Both the position numbers and the translations under genes were made by a program. Shown here one piece after another: positions 25,479-33,895 of a stretch of DNA of 64,000 nt. Position 1 is the first letter of the stretch. Each line of letters begins with the position of its first letter. The stretch comes from Leptospira wolbachii serovar Codice str. CDC (GTDB lineage Bacteria > Spirochaetota > Leptospiria > Leptospirales > Leptospiraceae), in assembly GCF_000332515.2 (NCBI RefSeq), contig NZ_AOGZ02000014.1, positions 1,318,001 to 1,382,000 on the forward strand, read 5' to 3'. The notes under the pieces are model-generated. The model had not been told where the DNA came from, searched no databases, and saw nothing but the letters and a program-made list of their open reading frames with translations.

Positions 25479-26924
25479 TTAGGTGGTCTCCTTAACCCAA
25501 GGATTGTTTGGTTCTTTAGAGGTGAAAAAGGCACCTGCTAGTGCTAACTTGAGCTCTTCCTTGGTTTTATCTGATAGAAGTTCTGGTTCGTTGTCCGCAA
25601 TAAAGTGTGTTGAAACATTACCCTCTGCAAATTCTTTTGTGGAAACAAGTCTCTGTAAAAATTGTAAATTAGTTTTAGGTCCAAAGACAATTGTTTCCGA
25701 CAAACATTCAATTAGGCGGTTTATGGCCGTAATTCGGTCCTCACCCCATACAATCAATTTTGCAATCATGGGATCATAAAACATTGTTATCTCAGATCCG
25801 GAGACCACACCAGAATCAATCCGTAAATAGTCTCTTGTAGGAAAGGATAGATGGTGGATCCGTCCTGTGGATGGTAAAAAACCTTCTTTTGGATCTTCTG
25901 CATAAATCCGCACTTCCATTGCATGGCCTTTTTGCGGAGGAGTTTTTATTTGTGGTAAGGATTCGCCTTGGCAAACTCGAATTTGCCATTCGACCAAATC
26001 AAGACCCGTTGTCATCTCCGTAACAGGATGTTCTACCTGCAAACGTGTGTTCATCTCTAAAAAGTAAAACTCACCACTCCCACCTAATATAAATTCTACG
26101 GTTCCGGCACCTTCGTATTGAACTGCTTTCGCAGCCATAACAGCAGCATCGGACATTTTGGATTTTAATTCACTGTTATAGTTTGGTGCAGGAGTTTCTT
26201 CGACTACCTTTTGATGGCGTCTTTGCAAAGAACAATCTCTTTCATGTAAATGGATGATGTTTCCCTTTGTATCTCCAAAAATTTGGAACTCCACATGCCT
26301 CGGGTTTATGATATATTTTTCTAAGAGGATACGGTCATCACCAAATGCAGAAAGAGCTTCGCGTTTTGCAGAAAGTATACCAGGCTCTAATTCTTCTGGC
26401 GTATCAATCCTACGCATTCCTTTCCCCCCTCCACCGGCACTTGCCTTTGCCATAATCGGATAGCCGATTTTTTCGGCCTCTTTTTTGAATACGGACATTT
26501 CTTGGGAAGCACCTTCATAACCAGGAACAACAGGAACCCCGCTTTTCGCAACTAACATGCGTGAGCCGATCTTGTCTCCCATGGCTTCAATGGCGTGAGG
26601 TTTCGGACCAATAAATCGAATTCCATGTTTTTCTAATTTTTTAGCGAAATCGGTATTTTCAGATAAAAATCCATAACCTGGATGGACTGCATCAGCCCCC
26701 GTTTCTAGACAAGCCTGAATGACCTTCTCTACATCTAAGTAGGAAGAACGGGCATCGGTTCCGCCTAAAGAGAACGCTTCGTCCGCAGACTGAACAAATA
26801 GACTGTGTGCATCCGGATCGGAATAAACCGCGACCGTTTTGATGCCCATTTTTTTTGCGGTGCGAATGACACGTACAGCAATTTCACCGCGGTTGGCGAT
26901 GAGTATTTTTTGGATCGGCTTCAT
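25479..26924 (-). CDS. Biotin carboxylase subunit of an acyl-CoA carboxylase
   Basis: 481 residues from ATG 26924, which gives the canonical MKPIQKILIANRGEIAVRVIRT start; upstream in-frame codons are not conserved-looking. ATP-grasp biotin carboxylase: HPGYGFLSEN, GDKIGSRM, MAKASAGGGGKGMR (glycine-rich loop), ERDCSLQRRHQKVVEE, EFILGGSGEFYFLEMNTRLQVEHPVTE, and GHAMEVRIYAEDP. It carboxylates the biotin on the neighbouring carrier with ATP and bicarbonate. Size and the split carrier suggest an MCC/PCC-type catabolic enzyme rather than fatty-acid AccC, but AccC-like function cannot be fully excluded. Divergent from the sulfatase gene with 76 bp between starts. Confidence 0.9.
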   Translation of the reverse strand: MKPIQKILIANRGEIAVRVIRTAKKMGIKTVAVYSDPDAHSLFVQSADEAFSLGGTDARSSYLDVEKVIQACLETGADAVHPGYGFLSENTDFAKKLEKHGIRFIGPKPHAIEAMGDKIGSRMLVAKSGVPVVPGYEGASQEMSVFKKEAEKIGYPIMAKASAGGGGKGMRRIDTPEELEPGILSAKREALSAFGDDRILLEKYIINPRHVEFQIFGDTKGNIIHLHERDCSLQRRHQKVVEETPAPNYNSELKSKMSDAAVMAAKAVQYEGAGTVEFILGGSGEFYFLEMNTRLQVEHPVTEMTTGLDLVEWQIRVCQGESLPQIKTPPQKGHAMEVRIYAEDPKEGFLPSTGRIHHLSFPTRDYLRIDSGVVSGSEITMFYDPMIAKLIVWGEDRITAINRLIECLSETIVFGPKTNLQFLQRLVSTKEFAEGNVSTHFIADNEPELLSDKTKEELKLALAGAFFTSKEPNNPWVKETT

Positions 26925-27000
26925 GTGAGTAGGATCAAAACTAAAGAGCCATGAAAATAAATCAACAGAAAGATCGGAAGTCGATTGACCGTCTTCTTCC

Positions 27001-29019
27001 ATGACGAATTCTTTTTTTATGGTGAAACAGTTCCCCACTCCTAGGTTTTCGGATCGAATTTTCCTAACCTATCTCTCCTTTGGATTTCTCACTCTCTTCC
27101 TACATCGTATTTTATTTTTTATCGTTTATTCTTACCGGCTGGAAGAGTTCCCATTATTAATTCTGCTGAAAGCATTCTTGATTGGATTTCGATTTGATTG
27201 GGTTACCATTTCTATTCTGTTAGTTGGCTTTTACATATTGTCCCTTTGGGAGAATGCCTCTAAACTAAGGTGGTATCGATATTTTTGGCTTATTACACCT
27301 TTGGTTCTGTATCCATTTTGTTTAATCCATTTATTTGCCGATTTATTATACTTTGAGAACGCAAACAAACACATCGGATATGAAGCCATTGTATTTTTAG
27401 GAGATTTGGATGTTTTGGTTTCTTCTGCCTTTGAAGAAGCTCCGTTTAAAATTTTATCTTTTTTAATCTTTATTGTATTGTATGTAACGGGAATTCGTTA
27501 CTGGTTTTTCAAACTTAAAATCTCAGAAAAACAAAACGAAAAAGAGTCTTTTCGATCCACTTCTTTCAAAACCATTCTTTGGATCCTCTTTTTCTTGATT
27601 GGACTTCGTGGTGGACCACAAGAATCTCCTTTACGTGCTAGTGAGGCAATCATATCTGATGACGCTCTCATCAACCAACTGGCGTTAAATGGAATTTATA
27701 CAACCATCAACGACTTCAAAAGCCAATCGATTCCCAAACATCTAAAAATGACTGACAAAGAAATGTTAGCAGTAGTTAAGGAAGAAATTAATTATACCGG
27801 TGCCGAATTTGTGAGTGATCCCGAGTTTCCACTCGTTCGAAAAATCAAAGAAATACCAGGTAGAAAGTCAATCAATGTGGTTTTAGTCATCCAAGAATCT
27901 TGGACAGGGAAGTATGTTTGGCCTGTATCTAACGGCATTTGGTTAGGAAAAGAAGTAACACCGTATTACAATACTTTGGCGAAAAAAGGCCATAGCTTTC
28001 GAAAATTCTATGCCAATGGAGGCAGAACCAGTAACGCTCTACTTTCTGTCCTCACAAGTGTTCCCGATAGACCGGGACTCACTGCCATTCGTACACCACA
28101 AATCTTGAGTAACTTTTCTGCGATTGGGAATCTATTTTCTGAATTTGGATACCAAACCAGTTTTATTACAGGAGATGATTTAAAATTCGATAGTTTGGCC
28201 ACCATCCTTCCTCATTTTGGATTCAAAACTTTGATTGGGAAAGAAGATTTTCGTAAATCTGGAAAGTATGAAATTGGTGCCTGGGGTTACGATGATGAAC
28301 ATCTGTACACAAAAGCTTTAGAAGAAATGGATTTGTATCAAAAAGAGAACAAACCCTTTTTAATGACGATTCTCACTATGACAACACATTATCCATATAA
28401 GGTGCCGAATTCGAAGTATGAAATTTATGATTCAACCGTCACCGATTTTGATTATCTAAATACTTATCATTATTCTGATGCTGCTTTAGAAACATTTATG
28501 AAAGAAATACAAAAAAGAAAGTATTTTGAAGACACTTTATTTGTATTTGTGGGAGACCATACCCATCATAGATATTTGTCGTATTATGAAGATCGGATGG
28601 TGCCTTTTTTATTATACGCTCCCAAATACATAAAACCAAAGTTAGATGAGAGAATCTCCTCCCAACTCGATGTTCTCCCTACCATTTTAGGAGTGGTGGG
28701 AAAAGAAACCTATTTTGCGGGCTTTGGTAAAGACATGCGTGCAAGTGGTGTGAAGTCGGGAAGCACCTACTTTGCTTATGGAAGTGCTTGTGGCTGGATT
28801 GATGAAGAAAAAATTCTTTATCAAAGTGTGGATGGGGATACTCAGTTTATTTTCCAAATGATCCCACCCTATGGCCAAGACCCAGCCTGTAATCCAGACC
28901 GAAACAATTGCTTCCACCAAACAGTGAAAGCAAGAGCTTTCTTTAACTTATCCCTAGAGTTAATGAATCGGAATTCCCTTTATCCGTTGGATGGTTCTTT
29001 ACGGTACACCAGGAAATGA
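27001..29019 (+). CDS. LtaS-like membrane-anchored sulfatase-fold phosphotransferase
   Basis: 672 residues (ATG 27019 is an alternative start). Five N-terminal membrane segments (for example FLTLFLHRILFFIVYSY and GFRFDWVTISILLVGFYIL) precede a large extracytoplasmic alkaline-phosphatase-superfamily domain (PF00884). Catalytic features: QESWTG (metal Glu), NGGRTSNALLSVLTS with the nucleophile Thr343, GAWGYDDEHLY, and VFVGDHTHH (metal Asp/His). This arrangement is that of lipoteichoic-acid synthase and OpgB-type transferases, which move phosphoglycerol or phosphoethanolamine groups. Leptospira is diderm without LTA, so an OpgB/phosphoethanolamine-like role on periplasmic glucans or LPS is more likely. 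The 3' end overlaps the opposite gene by 21 bp. Confidence 0.85.
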   Translation: MTNSFFMVKQFPTPRFSDRIFLTYLSFGFLTLFLHRILFFIVYSYRLEEFPLLILLKAFLIGFRFDWVTISILLVGFYILSLWENASKLRWYRYFWLITPLVLYPFCLIHLFADLLYFENANKHIGYEAIVFLGDLDVLVSSAFEEAPFKILSFLIFIVLYVTGIRYWFFKLKISEKQNEKESFRSTSFKTILWILFFLIGLRGGPQESPLRASEAIISDDALINQLALNGIYTTINDFKSQSIPKHLKMTDKEMLAVVKEEINYTGAEFVSDPEFPLVRKIKEIPGRKSINVVLVIQESWTGKYVWPVSNGIWLGKEVTPYYNTLAKKGHSFRKFYANGGRTSNALLSVLTSVPDRPGLTAIRTPQILSNFSAIGNLFSEFGYQTSFITGDDLKFDSLATILPHFGFKTLIGKEDFRKSGKYEIGAWGYDDEHLYTKALEEMDLYQKENKPFLMTILTMTTHYPYKVPNSKYEIYDSTVTDFDYLNTYHYSDAALETFMKEIQKRKYFEDTLFVFVGDHTHHRYLSYYEDRMVPFLLYAPKYIKPKLDERISSQLDVLPTILGVVGKETYFAGFGKDMRASGVKSGSTYFAYGSACGWIDEEKILYQSVDGDTQFIFQMIPPYGQDPACNPDRNNCFHQTVKARAFFNLSLELMNRNSLYPLDGSLRYTRK

Positions 29020-29313
29020 ATCTACGTATTTGACTTTGAAGTCGGGAAAACTATTTACAATTTGAACTTTGAAATCGGGAAATGAAGTTACTTCTTGCCA
29101 TTTACCGCAGTCGGAAGGAAAGCTACTTACCTTTTGTACTTTGAGGTCAGGAAAACTATCTACAATTTGCACCTTAAAATCAGGGAAGCTGGTAACGAAC
29201 TGGACCTTACCTGCTAATTTTTTTCCTTTGAATGTACAATCAGAACCAACTTCTCCCGCAAAAAGAGTCGAAGTGAACAAAATTCCTAGGATCAAACCAA
29301 ACAACTTTTTCAT
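28999..29313 (-). CDS. Secreted protein made of 11-residue SFP repeats
   Basis: 104 residues. Signal peptide LFGLILGILFTSTLFAG is followed by a short region with C26 and then six repeats around the core SFP at residues 42, 53, 64, 77, 88 and 99. The consensus unit is KVQ-x-V-x-SFPD-F/L, 11 residues long, with a two-residue insertion carrying C69 in the third. Alternating hydrophobic and polar positions in VQIV and FKVQ suggest a small stack of beta-strands; the two cysteines may form a disulphide. Not matched to a named family by me. A typical start with MKK and AGGAGTATTT before the ATG supports translation. Tail-to-tail with the sulfatase gene, overlapping 21 bp. Confidence 0.75.
   Translation of the reverse strand: MKKLFGLILGILFTSTLFAGEVGSDCTFKGKKLAGKVQFVTSFPDFKVQIVDSFPDLKVQKVSSFPSDCGKWQEVTSFPDFKVQIVNSFPDFKVKYVDSFPGVP
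29005..29210 (-). repeat. 33-bp tandem repeats encoding the SFP units
   Basis: The coding DNA of the repeat protein holds six diverged copies of about 33 bp (one 39 bp), each encoding the SFP core. Copies differ at many third positions, so the array is not a recent duplication. Confidence 0.7.
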
Positions 29314-29451
29314 AAATACTCCTATTTTTTAAGAAATAAATTGTAGATCTATTTTCTCGCCTGTCAATCCATTTGTTCATAAATCCAATACTCAAAGACA
29401 ACAAGCGGGAAAATGAACTTTCAAATAATCAATTACCCCGGTGTAGTAGAA

Positions 29452-30255
29452 CTAAACCTTAGAAAGTTTGATTCTTTCGGTTTCCGTAATTACATCTAAC
29501 TCTTGTTTTTTGGTTTGCATCAAATTGGTTAAATAAGTTTGGAATTCTTCCCAGGAAGAAAAATCAGTGGGGTCATGTACACCTAAACTCATGTAACCAA
29601 CTACGTTTCCTTTTTGGTAGTTTTGGTAAGTGGTCACTCCTGATTTCAAAACAACAAAAACAGGAATTTTTTGATCAAAGGCAATTTTCACCATTCCTTT
29701 TTTTAAGGGGAGAATTTCTTCTGAATAGGTATTTTTACCTTCTGGATACACAATGTAGGAAGTGGTTTTAAGTCCTTCGATTAAGTTTTTCACAGAAATG
29801 GCAACGGACATAGCCTTAGAATTATCAAACACTTGTGAACCCATAGCCACCATCCACCAATAAGCAAAGAGTGCTTTTTTGATTACTTGGTTTGCTAAAA
29901 ATGGTTTTCGGATCACATAACAATCATAAGGAAAATCCATTTCATTCACATGATTTAGAAATACCATGTGACCTTTTTCGGGAACATTGATTTCGTTAAA
30001 TACGATGAGTTTAGTTTTAGTAATCTTTAGAACATCTTCCGCCCAAATTTTGGTTCCCTCTAAAAACTCATTGATACGAGCTTCCTTGTTACCTGTTAGA
30101 GAACGATACAACCCTCTGATCAAATAGGGGCTTGCTTTTCCAAAAACAAGAAGGGTGATTCTTAAGTAAACCTTCATCACCAAACGCCCGTAGTGGACGC
30201 TGAGTCCGTGTAAATTTTTCTTAATGAGATCGTCAACGACCGGAATTTTCGCCAT
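29452..30255 (-). CDS. PlsC-type 1-acyl-glycerol-phosphate acyltransferase family protein
   Basis: 267 residues. The acyltransferase block I is NHVNEMD (H-x4-D) and block III is YPEGKNT, with a following LKKGMVKIAFDQKIPVFVV segment, all as in PlsC-like acyltransferases (PF01553). A hydrophobic N-terminal stretch (LVMKVYLRITLLVFGKASPYL) suggests peripheral or single-pass attachment to the inner membrane. It would transfer an acyl chain to a lysophospholipid or similar alcohol, most simply the sn-2 step of phosphatidate synthesis; a paralogue acting on another acceptor is possible. Alone on its strand, with a hairpin of the upstream gene's transcript just before it. Confidence 0.8.
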   Translation of the reverse strand: MAKIPVVDDLIKKNLHGLSVHYGRLVMKVYLRITLLVFGKASPYLIRGLYRSLTGNKEARINEFLEGTKIWAEDVLKITKTKLIVFNEINVPEKGHMVFLNHVNEMDFPYDCYVIRKPFLANQVIKKALFAYWWMVAMGSQVFDNSKAMSVAISVKNLIEGLKTTSYIVYPEGKNTYSEEILPLKKGMVKIAFDQKIPVFVVLKSGVTTYQNYQKGNVVGYMSLGVHDPTDFSSWEEFQTYLTNLMQTKKQELDVITETERIKLSKV

Positions 30256-30288
30256 AGCAACAATTAGACAAAAGAGGTCATTCTGTGG

Positions 30289-30320
30289 AAATAAAAAAGC
30301 CCAAGAAAAATCTTGGGCTT
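30289..30320 (-). terminator. Strong intrinsic terminator of the upstream minus-strand gene
   Basis: A perfect 10-bp stem AAGCCCAAGA / TCTTGGGCTT (30297-30306, 30311-30320) with an AAAA loop runs on the minus strand into TTTTTTATTT. It lies 33 bases after the stop of the secreted helical protein gene. Confidence 0.88.
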
Positions 30321-30352
30321 AAGGCTTTGGAAACAGTGTTAGATAACGTTTC

Positions 30353-31456
30353 TTATTGTTGCGGAGTAGATGTTGCTCCAGAGGCAGGTTTTGCAGGGAC
30401 ATTCAATGCTTTTTTACGTTCCTGGTCGTATTTCATGAACACCATATTGTTGGAATCCAAATCATACACTCGACCTCTCACGTCAGCATGATCCACGCGG
30501 TAGTCTTCGGGAACACGAACATCAAACATAGCTTGTAATCGCTTGTCATACTTGATGTAAGGATTTTTTGTAAAATCATAAGTAACACCATCAACTTTCA
30601 CAGGTTGGCCTTCCACTGCGACACCATTTTCATCTTTAGATGGTTCTGATTTTGCTTGGGAATTGTTCAGGTAATAGTTGTCATACGGATATTTCAACTT
30701 ATAGATATTAATCGCATTTGCTTTCGAATCACGACCAAGATTGATGGCACCGAAATACAAATCGATACGATACTTTCTATGAGATGGTTGTAGTTTTTGG
30801 TGTTTTTCCAAATTCTTTTCTACTCTCAAAGCAGTTGCCCTTGCTTCTTTAGCAAGACCTAGGTGTTTGTATCCCAACTCCAAGTTTTTCTCAATATCAT
30901 ATTTGTTATAACTATAATGAGCTTCTTTTGGATCGTACATACGGCGTGAATAAGGGGCTTCTCTTGGAATGTCCATTACGTCTTGACGGAAGTAAGAACC
31001 CTTTCCGTATTCAATGGAAATATCAAGCAAAGCTTTATCCATAGGATTGTTAGGATTTTTTCTTTCCATTGCCGTTTTCATCATCTCTTCTGCACGTAAG
31101 ATATAGAGTTGTGAAAGTTCTTCGGTAATCTTTTCGATTCCCAATTGGCATTCGAGAAATCGTTGGTAAGCGGAGGAATAGTTACCTTCGAAGTGGTATT
31201 GCAAACCTTCTTGGTATATGCGTTTGGCTTCGTTGTATTTCTTTATACGAAAGCCTTCTTTCCCTTCCGGTGCATTTAATTCAGTAGGTTTTCCTTCCGG
31301 ATCTTCCCCACGGAAATTTTTTACGATTGGTTCTAACTCACGTAAGTAAGTCAAAAGTTCAATTCGTTTGTGGTATGATTTACTAGAGACCGATTCAGCA
31401 AACATAGGTGCCTGCATCACGAGACTCATCATGAGAATAAGAAGGGATTGTTTCAT
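30353..31456 (-). CDS. Secreted helical (TPR-like) protein of unknown function
   Basis: 367 residues from ATG 31456; ATG 31471 would add MNGRA and neither has a strong ribosome site. Signal peptide SLLILMMSLVMQAPMFAES. The mature protein is mostly helical with a TPR-like segment (AKRIYQEGLQYHFEGNYSSAYQRFLECQ, here shown in part) and a Tyr/Lys-rich middle (YNKYDIEKNLELGYKHLGLA), ending in a Pro/Ala/Ser tail. I do not recognise the family. Genus-specific secreted helical proteins of Leptospira include the flagellar-sheath coiling proteins FcpA/FcpB, but similarity to these is untested. It is monocistronic with its own strong terminator, which suggests high expression. Confidence 0.6.
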   Translation of the reverse strand: MKQSLLILMMSLVMQAPMFAESVSSKSYHKRIELLTYLRELEPIVKNFRGEDPEGKPTELNAPEGKEGFRIKKYNEAKRIYQEGLQYHFEGNYSSAYQRFLECQLGIEKITEELSQLYILRAEEMMKTAMERKNPNNPMDKALLDISIEYGKGSYFRQDVMDIPREAPYSRRMYDPKEAHYSYNKYDIEKNLELGYKHLGLAKEARATALRVEKNLEKHQKLQPSHRKYRIDLYFGAINLGRDSKANAINIYKLKYPYDNYYLNNSQAKSEPSKDENGVAVEGQPVKVDGVTYDFTKNPYIKYDKRLQAMFDVRVPEDYRVDHADVRGRVYDLDSNNMVFMKYDQERKKALNVPAKPASGATSTPQQ

Positions 31457-31607
31457 TGCTCTGCCGTTCATTCCGTTTCCGTACTTTCCTTCCTTCGAAG
31501 AATCTTACAAGTAATTTCGGGGTGGCCCCTGTGAGTATTATCGGAGATTTCTGATATTGGATTGACAGATTGTATTTTAAAATTGAGCCTTTTCCTAGAT
31601 TTTTCCT

Positions 31608-32486
31608 ATGTCCCTAGCCGCAGCCCAGTCCAAAAAAGTATCTTTTCGCGCCAAAGAGTCCACAGTCTGCCCAATTTGTGATGAAAATCACCAAAAGGAA
31701 CAAATGTTCCAAGGGGGTGGTCGACTCATCGCCGGGAAGTTGGCCCAAGATTTACGTCGTTTATACGAAAAAAATAGAAAATTCGGTCGTGTCAGTCCTC
31801 TGGATTATGTCATGTCCGTCTGTCCGCGGTGTTTATACTCTTCTTTTCCAAAAGATTGGAGTGCTCTAAACCCAGCCGATAACGAAGCCATCCGTATGGC
31901 AACGGATTCTCGCAGAAGTTATATTGAAAAAATTCTAGGTCCCCTCGATTTTACAGGAGACCGTCAAATTGTGTTAGGTGCTGCTTCTTACTTACTCGGG
32001 ATGGACTGTTACCAACTCCGTGGTGCCAGTGTTGCCCCTACTCCTAAAAAGGCAGTTTGCGCCATTCGCGCTGCATGGTATTTTTCTGATCTACACGAAG
32101 AATTTCCGCACATCGGATATGATAAAATTAGAGATTTTCTCTACCAAAAAGCAGCTGTTATCTACGGTTATACGTTAGAGCTCATGCAAAATGGAAACGA
32201 ACCAGTAGACCAAGCGGCAGGAATGCTCGGGCCCGATACCGATAACAACTGGGGATTTGATGGTGTCATCTATCTCAACGCATATCTTACCAAAAAATTC
32301 AAAGACCAAATGGCTCCCAAACCAGAAGATCAAGTTTTGCTTTTATCGCGCGCCAAACGAACGCTAGCAAGACTCTACGGTTCAGGAAAGGCTTCGAAAG
32401 GGAAACCAGGACCTATTGTAGAAATGACACGCGAGTTGTATGACGAATACAACGCCATCCTTGAAGCAATGGGAGGCGAGAAGTAA
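31608..32486 (+). CDS. DUF2225 zinc-binding protein
   Basis: 292 residues. DUF2225 (PF09986) proteins start with a zinc-binding cysteine pair, here CPICDENH near residue 24 and then CPRCLYSSFPKDW near residue 70, with the characteristic GGGRLIAGKLAQDLRR between them. The rest is helical (TPR-like helices in homologues). Function is unknown in the family. Cytoplasmic, no signal peptide. truA begins 4 bases after its stop using a TTG codon that sits behind the GGAGGCGAG of this gene's own end, so the pair is very likely cotranscribed and coupled. Confidence 0.8.
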   Translation: MSLAAAQSKKVSFRAKESTVCPICDENHQKEQMFQGGGRLIAGKLAQDLRRLYEKNRKFGRVSPLDYVMSVCPRCLYSSFPKDWSALNPADNEAIRMATDSRRSYIEKILGPLDFTGDRQIVLGAASYLLGMDCYQLRGASVAPTPKKAVCAIRAAWYFSDLHEEFPHIGYDKIRDFLYQKAAVIYGYTLELMQNGNEPVDQAAGMLGPDTDNNWGFDGVIYLNAYLTKKFKDQMAPKPEDQVLLLSRAKRTLARLYGSGKASKGKPGPIVEMTRELYDEYNAILEAMGGEK

Positions 32487-32490
32487 GGGT

Positions 32491-33285
32491 TTGCCCAACT
32501 ACGCACTTCTCGTCGAATACGACGGTACTCATTTTTACGGTTGGCAGAAACAAAAAGACATTCCTACGGTCCAGTCCTCCATTGAATCTGCTCTTTCGAT
32601 TATCTTAAGGAAAAATCCCGCATCACGATTGTCAGTTGCCGGTAGAACAGATACTGGTGTTCATGCTCTGGGTATGGTGTGTAATTTTAAAACAGAATTC
32701 CCCATTCCCAACTTCCACAAATTCCTAGTGTCTGTGAATGCCCTCACCAAACGAGGAGTATCCGTAAAAAACATTGTTGAAGTCCCAATAGACTTTCATT
32801 CCAGGTTTAGTTGTACGGGCAGAGAATATATTTACAAAATCTATTACAGTAAATATGAAAGTAGCTTTGTCGAAGGCAGAGCCTACTGGGAAAAACACCC
32901 TGTGGATTGGGATTTTGTGGAAAACCAACTCACGAACCTTATTGGGGAAAAAGACTTTCGATCCCTAACCAAAGCAAAGTCGATGGCAGGGAAACGTGCG
33001 ATCCGGAATATCTTTGACATTCGTTTGGAACGATTGACATCAGATTGGGTCCAAGTTCGAATCCGCGCCAATGGATTTATGCACAATATGGTTCGCATTA
33101 CCGTCGGAACTTTACTAGACATTGGGAAGGGACGTTGGAAATCTAGATCCATCGGCTCCATTTTGGAAGAGAAGAACCGTTCGATTGCAGGGATCACTCT
33201 CCCGCCGGATGGACTCTATTTTGTCCGCGCATATTACGAAGATTATCCGGAAATTCATGAATTGTATAAAATCCTTCTTCCTTAG
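32491..33285 (+). CDS. truA: tRNA pseudouridine(38-40) synthase TruA
   Basis: 264 residues from TTG 32491, the only start that gives the family N-terminus PNYALLVEYDGTHFYGWQ and that has a GGAGG-like site at the right distance. The catalytic aspartate is in VAGRTDTGVHALG. Further family blocks are SRFSCTGREYIYKI, FRSLTK, and VRIRANGFMHNMVRITVGTLLDIGKG. It isomerises U38-U40 in the anticodon arm. The downstream barrel gene overlaps its last 29 bases. Confidence 0.95.
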   Translation: MPNYALLVEYDGTHFYGWQKQKDIPTVQSSIESALSIILRKNPASRLSVAGRTDTGVHALGMVCNFKTEFPIPNFHKFLVSVNALTKRGVSVKNIVEVPIDFHSRFSCTGREYIYKIYYSKYESSFVEGRAYWEKHPVDWDFVENQLTNLIGEKDFRSLTKAKSMAGKRAIRNIFDIRLERLTSDWVQVRIRANGFMHNMVRITVGTLLDIGKGRWKSRSIGSILEEKNRSIAGITLPPDGLYFVRAYYEDYPEIHELYKILLP

Positions 33286-33895
33286 CCTATTCTTCGCACT
33301 CACTCTGTTTTCCGGTCTCCTTTCCGCACAAACCTTAGAAGAATACAACAAACGCCGGTATGAAATCGGTGGATGGGTGGGTGCAGCAAACCCCATGCCG
33401 GGAACACCTACTGTTCGTGTTTTGGAAACAACCCTTGGGGGAGGATTCTACGCACGAATGCCATGGCCTTGGATTTTCTATACGGAAGTCGGTGGTTCTT
33501 ATGCGGTATTTTTGTCTAGGTCAGAAAGGGCACTCACTGCTATGCCACTTTATGCGGCTCTCGCTTACAAAATTCCTGTGGAACTTCCCATCCAATTTTT
33601 TATCAAAGGTGGTGGCGGATCTGCCTATGTAGTGGCTCGTCCTTCCGATACGGCTCGTTGGAACCCTTCCGCCTTTGCCGGGTTAGAAGCTAGTTTTATT
33701 GCTGGTCGTAGAATTCGAATTGGAGTTCGATTGGACTATCATAAGATTTTTGAAACACACATGGATGTTCCCAATCAATATAGATACCCACTTTCCAGTC
33801 CTTATGATGATCCCAGGTTACAAAACCCTGCTAATTATACTTTGCAGAACGTAGATTTTTTCTATTTCGGTCTAACAGTAGGAGTTTTGTTTTAA
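33257..33895 (+). CDS. Outer-membrane beta-barrel protein, unnamed family
   Basis: 212 residues from ATG 33257, which lies inside truA and gives a signal peptide FFLSLFFALTLFSGLLSAQ. The mature part alternates aromatic and glycine-rich strands (YEIGGWVGAANPMPG, LGGGFYARMPWPWIFYTEVGGSY, GVRLDYHKIF) and ends with FYFGLTVGVLF, a C-terminal Phe barrel signature. Looks like an OmpW/OprF-size small barrel. Its stop codon overlaps the start of the next lipoprotein gene (TAATG), so both are translated together. Function unknown. Confidence 0.7.
   Translation: MNCIKSFFLSLFFALTLFSGLLSAQTLEEYNKRRYEIGGWVGAANPMPGTPTVRVLETTLGGGFYARMPWPWIFYTEVGGSYAVFLSRSERALTAMPLYAALAYKIPVELPIQFFIKGGGGSAYVVARPSDTARWNPSAFAGLEASFIAGRRIRIGVRLDYHKIFETHMDVPNQYRYPLSSPYDDPRLQNPANYTLQNVDFFYFGLTVGVLF

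Noticed and set aside
29005..29210. 33-bp repeats as a CRISPR or VNTR array
   Set aside because: They are in frame in a secreted protein, have no spacers and are diverged in sequence, so they are protein-coding repeats.
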